From: Agapetus fuscipes
Taxonomy: Eukaryota; Arthropoda; Insecta; Trichoptera; Glossosomatidae
Length of the DNA stretch: 64,000 nt
Assembly: GCA_951799405.1 (NCBI GenBank)
Contig: OX637353.1
Coordinates: 10,726,001-10,790,000, forward strand
Direction of reading: 5' to 3'
Below, piece after piece: positions 51,358 to 62,140 of this stretch. Below the pieces are notes generated by a model. It had not been told where the DNA came from. It saw only the letters and a program-made list of their open reading frames with translations, and ran no database searches. Both the position numbers and the translations under genes were made by a program. Positions within the stretch are counted from its first letter, which is position 1. Every line of letters begins with the position of its first letter.

Positions 51358-54300
51358 TATCTTGTATGAAGCATGAGGTATGAGGCTGACCTCCCATACC
51401 TAAAAAAATGTTCACTGAACGAATGTTTCTCGGTTCCTGAAAAGGTCGGCAAAATTGCAGGGTTTATGGTCAAGAGAGGCTGAAATTTTTATTTGTAATT
51501 ACACATGCAGCGTTTGTAAGCGCAAACTCACTCATGTCTGCTTGGGGGCATGCATTCAATATGAATTATAAAATGTATGTATGCAACTTAGATTTATATT
51601 CTAAAATTAAAAACATCAAGTGCCACAATTATATGTTAACGTGAAAGAACATTTGCCAGCTTGTGGGTGTGCATTGTATTTGAATCATCAAAACTCTTTT
51701 TGCAACTTAAGATTATAAATTAAGATAACCGTTGTTTAAGGATTTTTCAAACCCAAACTCCTTGACCTAAGGGTTAGTATGAGGCTTACCACCCATATCG
51801 CATAAATGGGTTCACTTAACTAATGTTCCCCCTGTTTCTGAATAGGTCGGCAAAAGTTGCATGGCTTATGGTTATGAGAGGCTGAAATTTTTATTTGTAA
51901 TTACACATGCAGCATTTGTAAGCGCAAAGTCACTCATGTCTGCTTGGGGGCATGCATTGAATATGAATTATAAAATGTATGTATGCAACTTAGATTTATA
52001 TTCTAAAATTAAAAACATCAAGTGCCACAATTAAATGTTAGCGTGAAATGACATTTGCCAGTTTGTGGGCGTGCATTCAATTTGAATCATCAAATAACTT
52101 TTTTTGCAACTTTAGATTATAAATTAAATTTAACATTGTTGAAGGATTTTTTAAACTCAAATCCTTGACGGATAGGTAAGTATGAGCTTGAATACCCATA
52201 TCGCAAAAAATGGTTCACTTGACAAATGTTTCCCCTGTTTTTGAAAAGGTTGGCAAAAGTTGCAGGGCTTATGTTCATTAGAGGCCTTAATTTTAATTTG
52301 TAAGTTAACATGCAGCATTTATAAGCGCGAACCCACTCATGTCTCCAGGGGGGCATGCATTGAATATGAATTATAAAAGTTATTGTGTCTGTGCAACTTA
52401 GATTATATATTCTAATATTTAAAAAAAATCAAGCGCCACAACTATATGTTAGCGTGAAATGACATTTGCCAGTTTGTGGGCGTGCATTCAATTTGAATCA
52501 TCAAATAACTTTTTTTGCAACTTTAGATTATAAATTAAATTAAACGTTGTTGAAGGATTTTTCAAACTCAAATCCTTGACTTATAGGTAAGTATGAGTCT
52601 GAATACCCATATCGCAAAAAATGGTTCACTTGACAAATGTTTCCCCTGTTTTTGAAAAGGTTGGCAAAAGTTGCAGGGCTTATGTTCATTAGAGGCCTTA
52701 ATTTTAATTTGTAAGTTCACATGCAGCATTTATAAGTGCGAACCCACTCGTGTCTCCAGGGGGGCATGCATTGAATATGAATTATAAAAGTTATTGTGTC
52801 TGTGCAACTTAGATTATATATTCTAATATTTAAAAAAAATCAAGTGCCACAACTATATGTTAGCGTGAAATGACATTTGCCAGTTTGTGGGCGTGCATTC
52901 AATTTGAATCATCAAATAACTTTTTTTGCAACTTTAGATTATAAATTAAATTAAACGTTGTTGAAGGATTTTTCAAACTCAAATCCTTGACTTATAGGTA
53001 AGTATGAGTCTGAATACCCATATCGCAAAAAATGGTTCACTTGACAAATGTTTCCCCTGTTTTTGAAAAGGTTGGCAAAAGTTGCAGGGCTTATGTTCAT
53101 TAGAGGCCTTAATTTTAATTTGTAAGTTCACATGCAGCATTTATAAGTGCGAACCCACTCGTGTCTCCAGGGGGGCATGCATTGAATATGAATTATAAAA
53201 GTTATTGTGTCTGTGCAACTTAGATTATATATTCTAATATTTAAAAAAAATCAAGCGCCACAACTATATGTTAGCGTGAAATGACATTTGCCAGTTTGTG
53301 GGCGTGCATTCAATTTGAATCATCAAATAACTTTTTTTGCAACTTTAGATTATAAATTAAATTTAACGTTGTTGAAGGATTTTTCAAACTCAAATCCTTG
53401 ACGGATAGGTAAGTATGAGCTTGAATACCCATATCGAAAAAAATGGTTCACTTGACAAATGTTCCCCCTGTTTTTGAAAAGGTTGGCCAAAGTTGCAGGG
53501 CTTATGTTCATTAGAGGCCTTAATTTTAATTTGTAAGTTCACATGCAGCATTAATAAGCGCGTACCCACTCGTGTCTCCAGGGGGGCATGCATTGAGTAT
53601 GAATTATAAAAGTTATTGTATCTGTGCAACTTAGATTATATATTGTAATATTTAAAAAAAATCAAGCGCCACAACTATATGTTAGCGTGAAATGACATTT
53701 ACCAGTTTGTGGGCGTGCATTCAATTTGAATCATCAAATAACTGTTTTTGCAACTTTAGATTATAAATTAAATTTAACGTTGTTGAAGGATTTTTCAAAC
53801 TCAAATCCTTGACGGATAGGTAAGTATGAGCTTGAATACCCATATCGAAAAAAATGGTTCACTTGACAAATGTTCCCCCTGTTTTTGAAAAGGTTGGCCA
53901 AAGTTGCAGGGCTTATGTTCATTAGAGGCCTTAATTTTAATTTGTAAGTTCACATGCAGCATTAATAAGCGCGTACCCACTCGTGTCTCCAGGGGGGCAT
54001 GCATTGAATATGAATTATAAAAGTTATTGTATCTGTGCAACTTAGATTATATATTCTAATATTTAAAAAAAATCAAGCGCCACAACTATATGCTAGCGTG
54101 AAATGACATTTGCCAGTTTGTGGGCGTGCATTCAATTTGAATCATCAAATAACTTTTTTTGCAACTTTAGATTATAAATTAAGATTACCGTTGTTTAAGG
54201 ATTTTTCAAACTCAAATTCCTTGACTTAAGGGTTAGTATGAGGCTTACCACCCATATCGCATAAATGGGTTCACTTAACAAATGTGTCCCCTGTTTCTGA

Positions 54301-54480
54301 AAAGGTCAGCAAAAGTTGCAGGGCTTATGGTCATGAGAGGCTGAAATTTTTATTTGTAAATACACATGCAGCATTTGTAAGCGCAAACTCACTCGTGTCT
54401 CCGAAGAGGAGTGCATTGAATATGAATTATAAATGTTAATGCGTCTATGCAACTTAGATTGTATATTGTAATAATACTTA
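51358..54480 (+). repeat. Tandem satellite of about 411-bp units derived from R1
   Basis: CCTTGAC occurs at 51770, 52163, 52574, 52985, 53396, 53807 and 54219: successive spacings 393, 411, 411, 411, 411, 412. About 7.5 units. Each unit holds the R1 order (CCTTGAC.TATAGG, GGTTCACTTGACAAATG, AAAGTTGCAGGGCTTATG, ACATGCAGCATTTATAAG, GGGCATGCATTGAATATG, TGCAACTTAGATTATA) plus about 160 bp that looks like a second, diverged copy of the R1 3' third (TTGTGGGCGTGCATTCAATT, TGCAACTTTAGATTATAAAT). Units starting at 53396 and 53807 are almost identical; the outer units are the most different. Short frames inside are not genes. Confidence 0.92.
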
Positions 54481-55891
54481 AAAAAAATAAATGCCGCAAT
54501 AAGTACGGTTTCATATAAAAAGTTGACCGAATCGATCGTCATTATTTCTAAAAAATACATGTTATAACTGGTTGAAGTATAATTTTGAAATAAATAAAGA
54601 ATATAGGTAGGTACTCAACGGAATTCAACCGAAAAAGAATCGACTTGGCAATGGCAACGATGGCAACTTTGAAGCCTATGTTGAAGTGTTGGCAATTTAT
54701 TTGAAATTCGAATGTCAAAATGAGTTTTGTTTCTCGCATAGGTTTTACATAAAAAGGTGTTGTGATTGATCATGTTTATTTATTTAAAAAACAACAATTT
54801 AAAATCTACTAATGATGAGGAAGCACATCCCAAGTCCTGAACAATATTTGTTGTGAATATGACGTGCATCTGTTCAGGAGTTCTTCAGTTTGAATGCCAT
54901 TAACGCACAACTATTTTGTATGGGGAGGCCGTTGAATTTTATAAAGATAAGGGATTTACAAAGGAAATCCTATATACCTCGCATAATAACCTACCCTCCA
55001 AGTATAAAACAAAATTCAATCACAACCAAAGCGTTTAATCTAAAATGTATAGAAAATAAAACGAGACATCTAATGAGCGTTTTCATTTTTTTTGTGAAAC
55101 GCTTCGGTTGAGTCTGAACGTAATACACGGAGTAGGTACTGTTGCCTAATTTCATTCACATGTTACACAAATGAACCAACAACCAAAAAATAATGACGAT
55201 AATGGTGGCCGCGTCCCAATTTGAAGACGATAGGAACGGGGCAGACTAGACTCCTTAATGATCCCCGTTTGAACAAACAAATTGAACTGAAATCGCAGCG
55301 GGCAGAACAAATTGGCGGGAGTTTTTCTCCCCCCGCCGAGGGGTTCACGGCTCCCAAGCGAGTCAGGCAGAGTCGTATAAAGCGCGGTCGTTAAAGTGAC
55401 GTAAAGCAAAAAAATAACTTGTATTAGCAAGTACAGTTTCAATAACGTTTATCAGAATTTAGTTTAAAAATATTTTTCACTATACATAATAAAGCGTCTT
55501 AGAATGGAACTTGAAAGGATAAACACACATGATTAGTGAAGTTTCAGAGGATTACCGGAAAGATTAACAAAAATTTGGAATGAGAGTCCAACGTCTTTGA
55601 TTCAAGATTGATGGCATGTTTCTGTGAAACAAATTAATAATTGAGCTTTAGATAGAAGAATTAGAAAATAAGGCTTTCATAGTAGCGCTAGACTGAAAAT
55701 TTTTGTATGCTCATGAATTACAATGGTTAAACTGAATGTATCTCAATATCCAGAGTCGCAATTAAAAAAGTTACAAATTAAGGAAAAATCTCAGCGAACA
55801 ATGCATTTATTCTATAAATCTGATATTAAAAGCATTCTTTGCACGATAATCGATTTCTTTATTGTGACTTGTCAATAATGAAAAAAAAAAC
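54481..55891. other. Unassigned; GC-richer island at 55195-55410
   Basis: The island is single-copy-looking (AATTGGCGGGAGTTTTTCTC, GGGGTTCACGGCTCCCAAGC) and includes GTATAAAG at 55375. Frames there have no domain. Confidence 0.35.
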
Positions 55892-55907
55892 AAATTGTAG
55901 AATTTAG

Positions 55908-56129
55908 GATAAAAGAAAAACAGCTTCGTTTTTGATTACTTGAGTATATAGATTTTTTATACCACAACCGGTTTCGCAAACATCCGTTTGCATCGTCAGG
56001 TGGTTAAATTGTTTGCGAAACCGGTTGTGGTATAAAAAAATCTACATACTCAAGTAATCGAAAACAAAGCTGTTTTTCTTTTATCCTTAATGATGAACGA
56101 TTACAAAGTTGATGCCTCTACAATCAATA
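55908..56129. mobile_element. Penelope-type foldback element, 16-bp duplication
   Basis: Flanked by AAATTGTAGAATTTAG at 55892-55907 and 56130-56145. Inverted arms 55906-55981 and 56011-56087 (about 76 bp, few mismatches) around a 29-bp spacer. The right end (GATTACAAAGTTGATGCCTC) resembles the right end of the Penelope element (GGTTACAAAGTGAATGCCTC at 41891), so the two belong together. No coding part remains. Confidence 0.85.
55961..56004 (-). ncRNA. Hammerhead ribozyme motif
   Basis: Minus strand: ACCAC stem I (56000-56004), CTGACGA core (55993-55999), stem II GCAAAC/GTTTGC with GGAT loop, GAAA (55972-55975), ACCGGT, cleavage triplet GTT (55966-55968), GTGGT (55961-55965). C at position 7 is allowed. 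Stem I is 5 bp, stem II 6 bp. Confidence 0.8.
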
Positions 56130-56343
56130 AAATTGTAGAATTTAGTTTTATCCTTCATGTTATGACAGTTTTATGCTTTTATTTTATTTTAACTTAGTGT
56201 AAACAAATGTTTATGTTTACTATTTAAAGGCGTAAATTGCAAGACACTTACAGTAAAAGAAGTATAGCCATGTAAGTAACATTTATAAATACTTTATCAA
56301 ATTCTGATATACGTCTTTGATATACGTCATCTCTGATATACGG

Positions 56344-56487
56344 GCTTTGCGTGGCTCTGCTGACTGTGCTCAGGGGAGGGAGGCGCTCTTAGAGGTGCGT
56401 GTCTCTGCTGGCTGTAGCGGGTGAGGGAGGCGCTCTTAGCTTTGCGTGGCTCTGCTGACTGTGCTCAGGGGCGGGAGGCACTCTTAG
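56344..56487 (+). promoter_or_regulatory. Three tandem 47-49 bp repeats, likely 5' UTR
   Basis: Units 56344-56392, 56393-56439 and 56440-56487, each ending AGGCNCTCTTAG and containing TGCGTGNCTCTGCTG. GC-rich against an AT-rich background. By position they resemble the repeated 5' units that carry promoter activity in some LINEs. Promoter role is inferred. Confidence 0.55.
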
Positions 56488-56616
56488 CGGTTATTTTTAT
56501 ATATTTAAGACTTGTGTCAAACGACACATAACTGTAGTTTAGATTTTATTTATATATATTTTTAGTATTATGACAATTTTGTTTTTCCATCGAGTCTGTC
56601 TGGTTAGGATGGTTTG

Positions 56617-59600
56617 ATGGAGGGACAAAGGCGCACAGAATCTGACAAGTTCTGTCGCCGTGAAGCTTTGGGAGTGTCAAATGGCCCCTGCAGGGTTGCC
56701 AAAGCTTTTACCAGACTGAAGAAATCACTTCCGTCTGGTAACAGTAGACGTAAGCAAGAAGATGAATGGAAAATTGGAACTTTAAACGTAAGAGGAATGA
56801 AGGACAAAGAACAAGAGTTAGAGAAAGAGATGAATGACAGGAAGATTAAAATTCTATGTGTGACTGAGACCAAGATGAAAGGTGAAGGGGAGAAAGTTCT
56901 GAGTAATGGTAGTTTATTCATTTACTCGGGAGTGAAAGATGGATGCCCTAGACAGGGTGTTGGTGTGATTATAATTGAGAGTGTGAGAAATTATGTAAGG
57001 AATTATGAATGGATCTCTCCTAGGATTCTTCTAGTGAGGATCAGGTATGGAAGTATGAACTTTTTACTCATTGCATGCTATGCGCCAGTAGATTCAGAAT
57101 GTATGGAGACTAAAAATGAATTCTGGGATATGCTTGATGACACAGTCAGAATGAAAGACGAGAATGAAAAGTTATTGCTTCTTGGTGACATGAATGGATG
57201 GGTAGGTAGAAGAAAGGATGAATATGAGAGGGTCGTAGGACCAAATGGAAGAGGTGTCATTAATGGCAGTGGGAGACGTCTTGTCGACATGTGTGTGGAG
57301 CATGGTATGTTTGTATCAAATACCTGGTTTAAACATAAAGACGTGCACACATATACGTGGTATGGGCCAAATACTCGCACTGTCATTGACTACATATGTA
57401 TGGAAGAATGTATGAGAGGTGCCATAAGAGATGTCAGAGTCTACCAAGGTGTATCCGTGGGATCAGACCATCATCTCTTGTGTGCCACAGTTATGATAGG
57501 TAAAGTGAAAATGTTGAAAAGAACGAAAGTTATTAAGATGAAAAGAATAAAGGTAGAAAAACTAGATGATGAAAGTGTGAGGAATGATTTTGAAGTGGAA
57601 GTAAGCCAGATTTTGAAATCGGACGAATGCAAGGAATTGGCGAAGAATGCATGTGTAGGAAAAATGTGGGAAACATTTAAAACATGTTTGGTTGAAAGTG
57701 CAAAGAAAGTATGCGGAGAAGTGACGATTGGGCATAGAAAAGGCAATGAATGGTGGAACGATAAGGTTAAACAAGCAGTGAAAGAGAAGAAAGATAGTTA
57801 TTTAAAATGGATTAATGATAGAAAGAATAAAATGTTAGAGACCGAGTACAAGAGGAAAAAATGGCTAGCGAAGAATGAAGTTCAAATGAGTAAGAGAAGT
57901 ATGGAAGAGAAATTAAGTGAAAGAGCACAGAATGACTTCTCTGACAATAAAAAGATGTTTTGGAGCTGGGTGAGACAAAACAACGAAAGTTGTAAGTCCA
58001 CAACTCCGGGAATCAAAAATGTCAGCGGAGACATTCTGTGGAATAAAGAAGATGTAAAAAAGAGATGGAAAGAATATTTTAATGAGGTTTTTGGTGAAGA
58101 TGAATGTGATTTAACTGTGAAAGGAGAATATGATGAGGGTAATGTTTTGAAAATATCGAAAGAAGAAGTAAGAAAGGTTATAAAGGAATTAAAGAATGGG
58201 AAAGCTGCAAGTGTGGATGGTGTGAGACCTGAGATGTTGAAAGCGGGAGGAGAATGTGTGATCGAATGGATGAAAGAGCTTTGCGAATTGTGTGTTAGTG
58301 TCAAGGAGGTTCCATCGGACTGGAGAGAGGCGGTCATTGTGCCAATTTACAAAGGTAAAGGCGACAAAAAAGACTGCCGTAACTACAGACCGATCAGCCT
58401 TCTTAGTGTGCCAGGTAAAGTGCTATGCAAGATTCTTATCCATAGGGTAAGATTATCCACCCAGGAGAAGGTCTCAGATATACAATCTGGCTTTATGCCA
58501 GAAAGAGGTTGCGTAGACCAGATATTCGCGCTTCGACAGATAGTCGAAAAACAGCTGGCCGTTAATAAAAAGGTCTACGTGGCTTTCGTAGATCTTGAGA
58601 AAGCCTTCGACTCGGTGGATAGAAGTATGATGTGGTGTGTGCTAGAGAAGTATGGTGTAAACAAAGCACTTTTAAATGCGATACGCGCCATCTATGTAAA
58701 TAGCAGGGCGTGTGTCAGGGTGGATGGAGAATACAGCGAGTATTTTAATGTGTACAAAGGTGTGAGACAGGGTTGCATAATGAGCCCATGGTTATTCAAT
58801 ATAATCATGGATCATTGTGTTAAACAAGCGAATCTGGAAGGACATGGCATACAAATTGGAGAGAGAAAAGTCGGAGTTCTGCTTTATGCTGATGACGCAG
58901 TATTAATTGCTGATTCAGCAGCGGAACTCCAGACAATGCTCTCTAGTTTGAACCATGTTCTGTGTGCAAGCAAGTTGAAAATTAATGCAAGTAAGACGAA
59001 AGTACTGATTTTTGACAGAAGGGATGAAACTGAAGAATGATCGATTATGTTGAATGGTACAAAAGTTGAAATTGTGGATGAATTTAGATACTTGGGAAGT
59101 ATGTTTGAAAAGAATGGAAAGATGACAAGAGAACTTGAGAATAGGGTGTGCAAGGGAAAGCAAGTGGTCGGTGCAATAGGAAGAATAGCAAAGAACAAGC
59201 GATTGACGATGGATCTGAGAATGGCGGTACACAATGGCATATTGTTACCGACTTTGATGTATGGAAGTGAAGCATGGACAGTGAATGATAGCGAAATGAG
59301 TAAAGTATGTACGGTGGAAATGAAGCATTTGAGAAGTATGACAGGAAAAACTTTGAGGGATAGAGTTAGGAATGAATGGGTAAAAAAGGATGTAATTTGA
59401 AAGAGGATGTGAAAGTTAAAGTACAAAAGAATGTGATGAGATGGTTTGGGCATGTGGAAAGAATGAAAGATGATAGCCTGACAAAGTATGTATACAAAGA
59501 AAGTGTGAAAGGAAAAAGAGGGAAGGGACGACCGAGAAAAGTATGGAGTGATCAGATTGAGGAGATTGTGAAAGAATGGGATATACAAAGTGAGCGTAAA

Positions 59601-59744
59601 AGAAGAAAATGCATGAAAAAGGTGATGGATATGAAGGAATTGAAAGAGGTATGTCAGGATAGGAAAAAATGGAGGCAACTTGCAGAGGCTCTGGCCACCC
59701 CTAGCGGAATGGCGACAGAGTTACAGTTACAGTTACAGTTACAG
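56617..59744 (+). pseudogene. RTE-1 endonuclease/reverse transcriptase ORF with two lesions
   Basis: An in-frame TAG at 56605 precedes the first ATG at 56617. Residues about 50-290 are an AP-type endonuclease: N in GTLNVRG (57), E in CVTETK (84), GDMNGWVG (D191, N193), D in VIDY (258), SDHH (283-286). Residues about 390-740 are the RT: KNGKAASVDGVRPEML, RNYRPISLLS, FVDLEKAFDS (D659), GVRQGCIMSP, YADD (757-760). A TGA at 59038-59040 interrupts the frame, which then continues in phase (GTKVEIVDEFRYLGSM, LPTLMYGSEAWTV, LRSMTGKTL). A 1-bp loss in an A-run near 59385 shifts it again to VMRWFGHVERM, GKRGKGRPRKVW and KEVCQDRKKWRQL. No other breaks seen, so the copy is young. The last frame runs into the tail without a stop. 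Confidence 0.92.
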
Positions 59745-60517
59745 TCTCTTCAATCTTCTACAATACGACACTGTTCACTAGTTTTGTATGGCAGCTACGA
59801 CACCCTCTGCATGGGGCCATCCCCCTTCGGCTCGTTACGGCTCCCCACAAAAGAAAAACCCTTTTTTCGGCTGTTCGATGACTGAAAGGGATATAATGAG
59901 GGCGCGCAGTGCCACTAATTGCCATCGCCGGAAGTGCACGGGTCCCTTCAGGTGTGAAATGATTTTGTATGGAAAGTGACGGACTGTTTATTATTTGTCG
60001 GCCGCGGCTTAGTTTGGCCCCAGTAATTGGATGTGTATTTTTACTCGCTAATTGCAATTTGCATCAAAGACGGGCATTGTCAAAGGAATATGCTTTGCAA
60101 TATACTTCAAACATATTGTAGGTATACATATGTGTGTATGATACTGCCATACAAAATGATTTATTAGACTTGAATATATTATTTTCGCTAACAATGTGAA
60201 ATACTTGAGTTTCGTAAGTTCAAGATTTGAATACCTTTGTTTGTAGTATTAAAATAATTAGTAATGTCATTAGAATGCCCTTTTTCAAATATTTTATCGA
60301 CTATCCATATACATAGTCTTATTTGGTCTATAGCTGATCCATACATAATCGTTTTTTTTTGTATCGGAGATTAACTTTAGTAGGCGGTTGAACTATGGAT
60401 TTGCTGTGAGTGAATAAAACCGTTAGAATCTTAGGCGGAAATCTAGGATATTATTCGAAAAATGAGATAAAAATCATGTGATAATTATTTCCCTTCTTCG
60501 CATATATTTTTATATAT
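59745..60517. other. Single-copy-looking DNA with an island
   Basis: 59800-60065: CATCCCCCTTCGGCTCGTTA, CACTAATTGCCATCGCCGGA, CGCTAATTGCAATTTGCATC. Candidate conserved non-coding DNA; frames have no domain. Confidence 0.35.
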
Positions 60518-60776
60518 AATCTTTAATCTAAGTTGCAAATATATATATTGGCATTTAAGGTTCATATTAAATGCATTCTTAAAAGAAGACACGTATAAAT
60601 TCGTGCTTACACATGCCGCATATGAACTTACTACATTAAAAAAAACAATCTCAAATGAACATAAGCCCTGCAACTCTTTTCGACATTCCCTGAAACAAAG
60701 GTGTGATCAGGAAAGTAAACCATTTTTTTACAGTATGGGGTTTCAGCCTCATACCAACATATATAAGTCAAGGAAT
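60518..60776 (-). mobile_element. R1 copy
   Basis: Minus-strand R1 from a short AATCTTTAATCTAAG tail to CTTGACTTATATATG; GTTTCAGGGAATGTCGAAA is present. Confidence 0.8.
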
Positions 60777-61148
60777 ATAGGATAGTATTTGTAAATAAAA
60801 AAAATATATAAACGCCATTGAAATGTCGCTTGTTATCCGGCAGATTTTTCGCACAATCGTCAGTTTAGTTCTTTAACGAGGCGATAGATGGCGGTCATTA
60901 GAGCGGGGCGGGGTGAAGGCTGCGAGTTAACGAGGGGGTGGCAGTAGGTGGGGGAGGGGGAGGCCACCCCCACCCCCCACAAACACATGCCGAGGATGAC
61001 AGCTCACCCGGGGGATGAAAGTGTCCAATTGAGTCGTCAATAACTCTGAGTCAATTGAAAGCTATTGAAGCTTTATGCGATTAAAATTACACAAACGAAT
61101 GCTCAATATGTATTTTTCCGTATGTTAATGGCTACGCTAAAAAAACGC
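60777..61148. other. GC-rich island with G/C hairpin
   Basis: 60860-61030 is GC-rich. 60948-60980 has GTGGGGGAGGGGGAGG next to CCACCCCCACCCCCCAC, able to form a hairpin or quadruplex. No gene motif. Confidence 0.45.
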
Positions 61149-61402
61149 TAATAAGCTACACATATTGTGCATCTTTTTGCCGCATTCTCCCTGAAATGGT
61201 CAAGTTTGGTTCAGCTTCTGAGGGGGCTGGTTCTCATTTCTTGTGAACGCCGAGGTAATCTTGCCGGTATTTTATTTTGGGTTGGAATTTTAAATAAACA
61301 CCGAAACGGGAAATCATTTCTGATATCCTCGGTGGGATTCGAACTCGAGCTTTCGGCATGGAATGCAAGCACTCTACTAACTGAGCCATCGACCAGACTA
61401 GG
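61149..61402 (-). mobile_element. SINE-B, shortened
   Basis: Minus strand: head TCGATGGCTCAGTTAGTAGA, B box GAGTTCGAATCCCACC, TTTCCCGTTTCGGTGTTTAT; the central third is deleted; ends CACAATATGTGTAGCTTATT. Confidence 0.8.
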
Positions 61403-61664
61403 CCAGCTGATTAAAAAAAAAAATTAGTACTATAATGGTAGAAATGAGATTGGATGAAAGCCTTAATTTTTTTTACAATTTTGGCCCTTTTTATAGCAGG
61501 TACAATAATGGTTCTGAAACATTGAGAACTAGAACATGCGAGGTTCCGCCAGAATATTATGTTTAGAATATTTGTGTGAATACTCACGATATCGAACAAA
61601 TATACCTAAGTACAATTATTTACAAATACTCGACGAAAACATTTTTGGAAAATAAAATCGTTTA

Positions 61665-61804
61665 AAAGAAAGATGACCTGAAGATGACCTACTAGGTCGA
61701 AAACGTTTGTAACTTGTTTTAAAGATTTTAATCTTTTTAAAATAAATTTTATTGTGAAAATAAACAGTGTTTTGTTTTGAATTCATTAAAAAAAAATTAT
61801 AAAT
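61665..61804 (+). ncRNA. Hammerhead-like element, 12-bp duplication
   Basis: Flanked by TAAAATCGTTTA at 61653-61664 and 61805-61816. CTGAAGA 61678-61684, stem II GACCT/AGGTC (61686-61698, loop ACT), GAAA 61699-61702, AACGTT 61702-61707, T. Stem I pairing is weak. 140 bp; A/T-rich 3' part. Confidence 0.75.
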
Positions 61805-62059
61805 TAAAATCGTTTATTTTGCGCGGTATTTATCGCCTTTTTAAAATTTTGTAAATCTAACTAGCAGTGTTTAAACTAGTTTATAATAAGTACAAATATT
61901 TTATAGGGACTAAGGGCCGTTTTTTAGCTAATTGCCTTGTTATATGGAAACAATTTTTCCAATATTTTTTTCAGTGATTTGAGAATGTGTTATACACAAA
62001 AACGGTCCTCTTTAACTATAGGTACCTTGCAAATAAATTATCAATGTATTTATTAAATA

Positions 62060-62140
62060 AGAATAGAAAAAAATGGAGGCAAATCTGCATAGGTTCTGAC
62101 CACCCCTAGCAGAATGGCGACAGAGTTACAGTAACGCACT
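62060..62140 (+). mobile_element. RTE-1 3' terminus only
   Basis: AAAAAAATGGAGGCAAATCT, CCACCCCTAGCAGAATGGCG, ACAGAGTTACAGTAAC: the last 70 bp of RTE-1 and a short tail. Confidence 0.8.

Larger units (their letters stand above)
56344..59744 (+). mobile_element. RTE-1, near-complete non-LTR retrotransposon
   Basis: Region with GC-rich 5' repeats (56344-56487), a single long ORF with AP-endonuclease and reverse transcriptase, and a (TTACAG)4 tail at 59721-59744. Single-ORF layout, short or absent 3' UTR and microsatellite-like tail are RTE-clade features; the exact clade needs a tree. The 5' boundary is inferred; no target duplication was found. It inserts by nicking DNA and priming on the target (target-primed reverse transcription). 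All other RTE-1 pieces in the window are 5'-truncated or internal. Confidence 0.88.

Noticed and set aside
53390..54040. Two identical 79-codon minus-strand frames
   Set aside because: Identical because they lie in neighbouring satellite units; no start context or domain.
51358..54480. CRISPR array
   Set aside because: Units are 411 bp and repeat throughout, with no short repeat/spacer structure; the genome is eukaryotic.
57882..59678. Long minus-strand frames up to 264 codons opposite RTE-1
   Set aside because: Shadows of the purine-rich sense ORF: Phe/Ser/Leu-rich with no domain.
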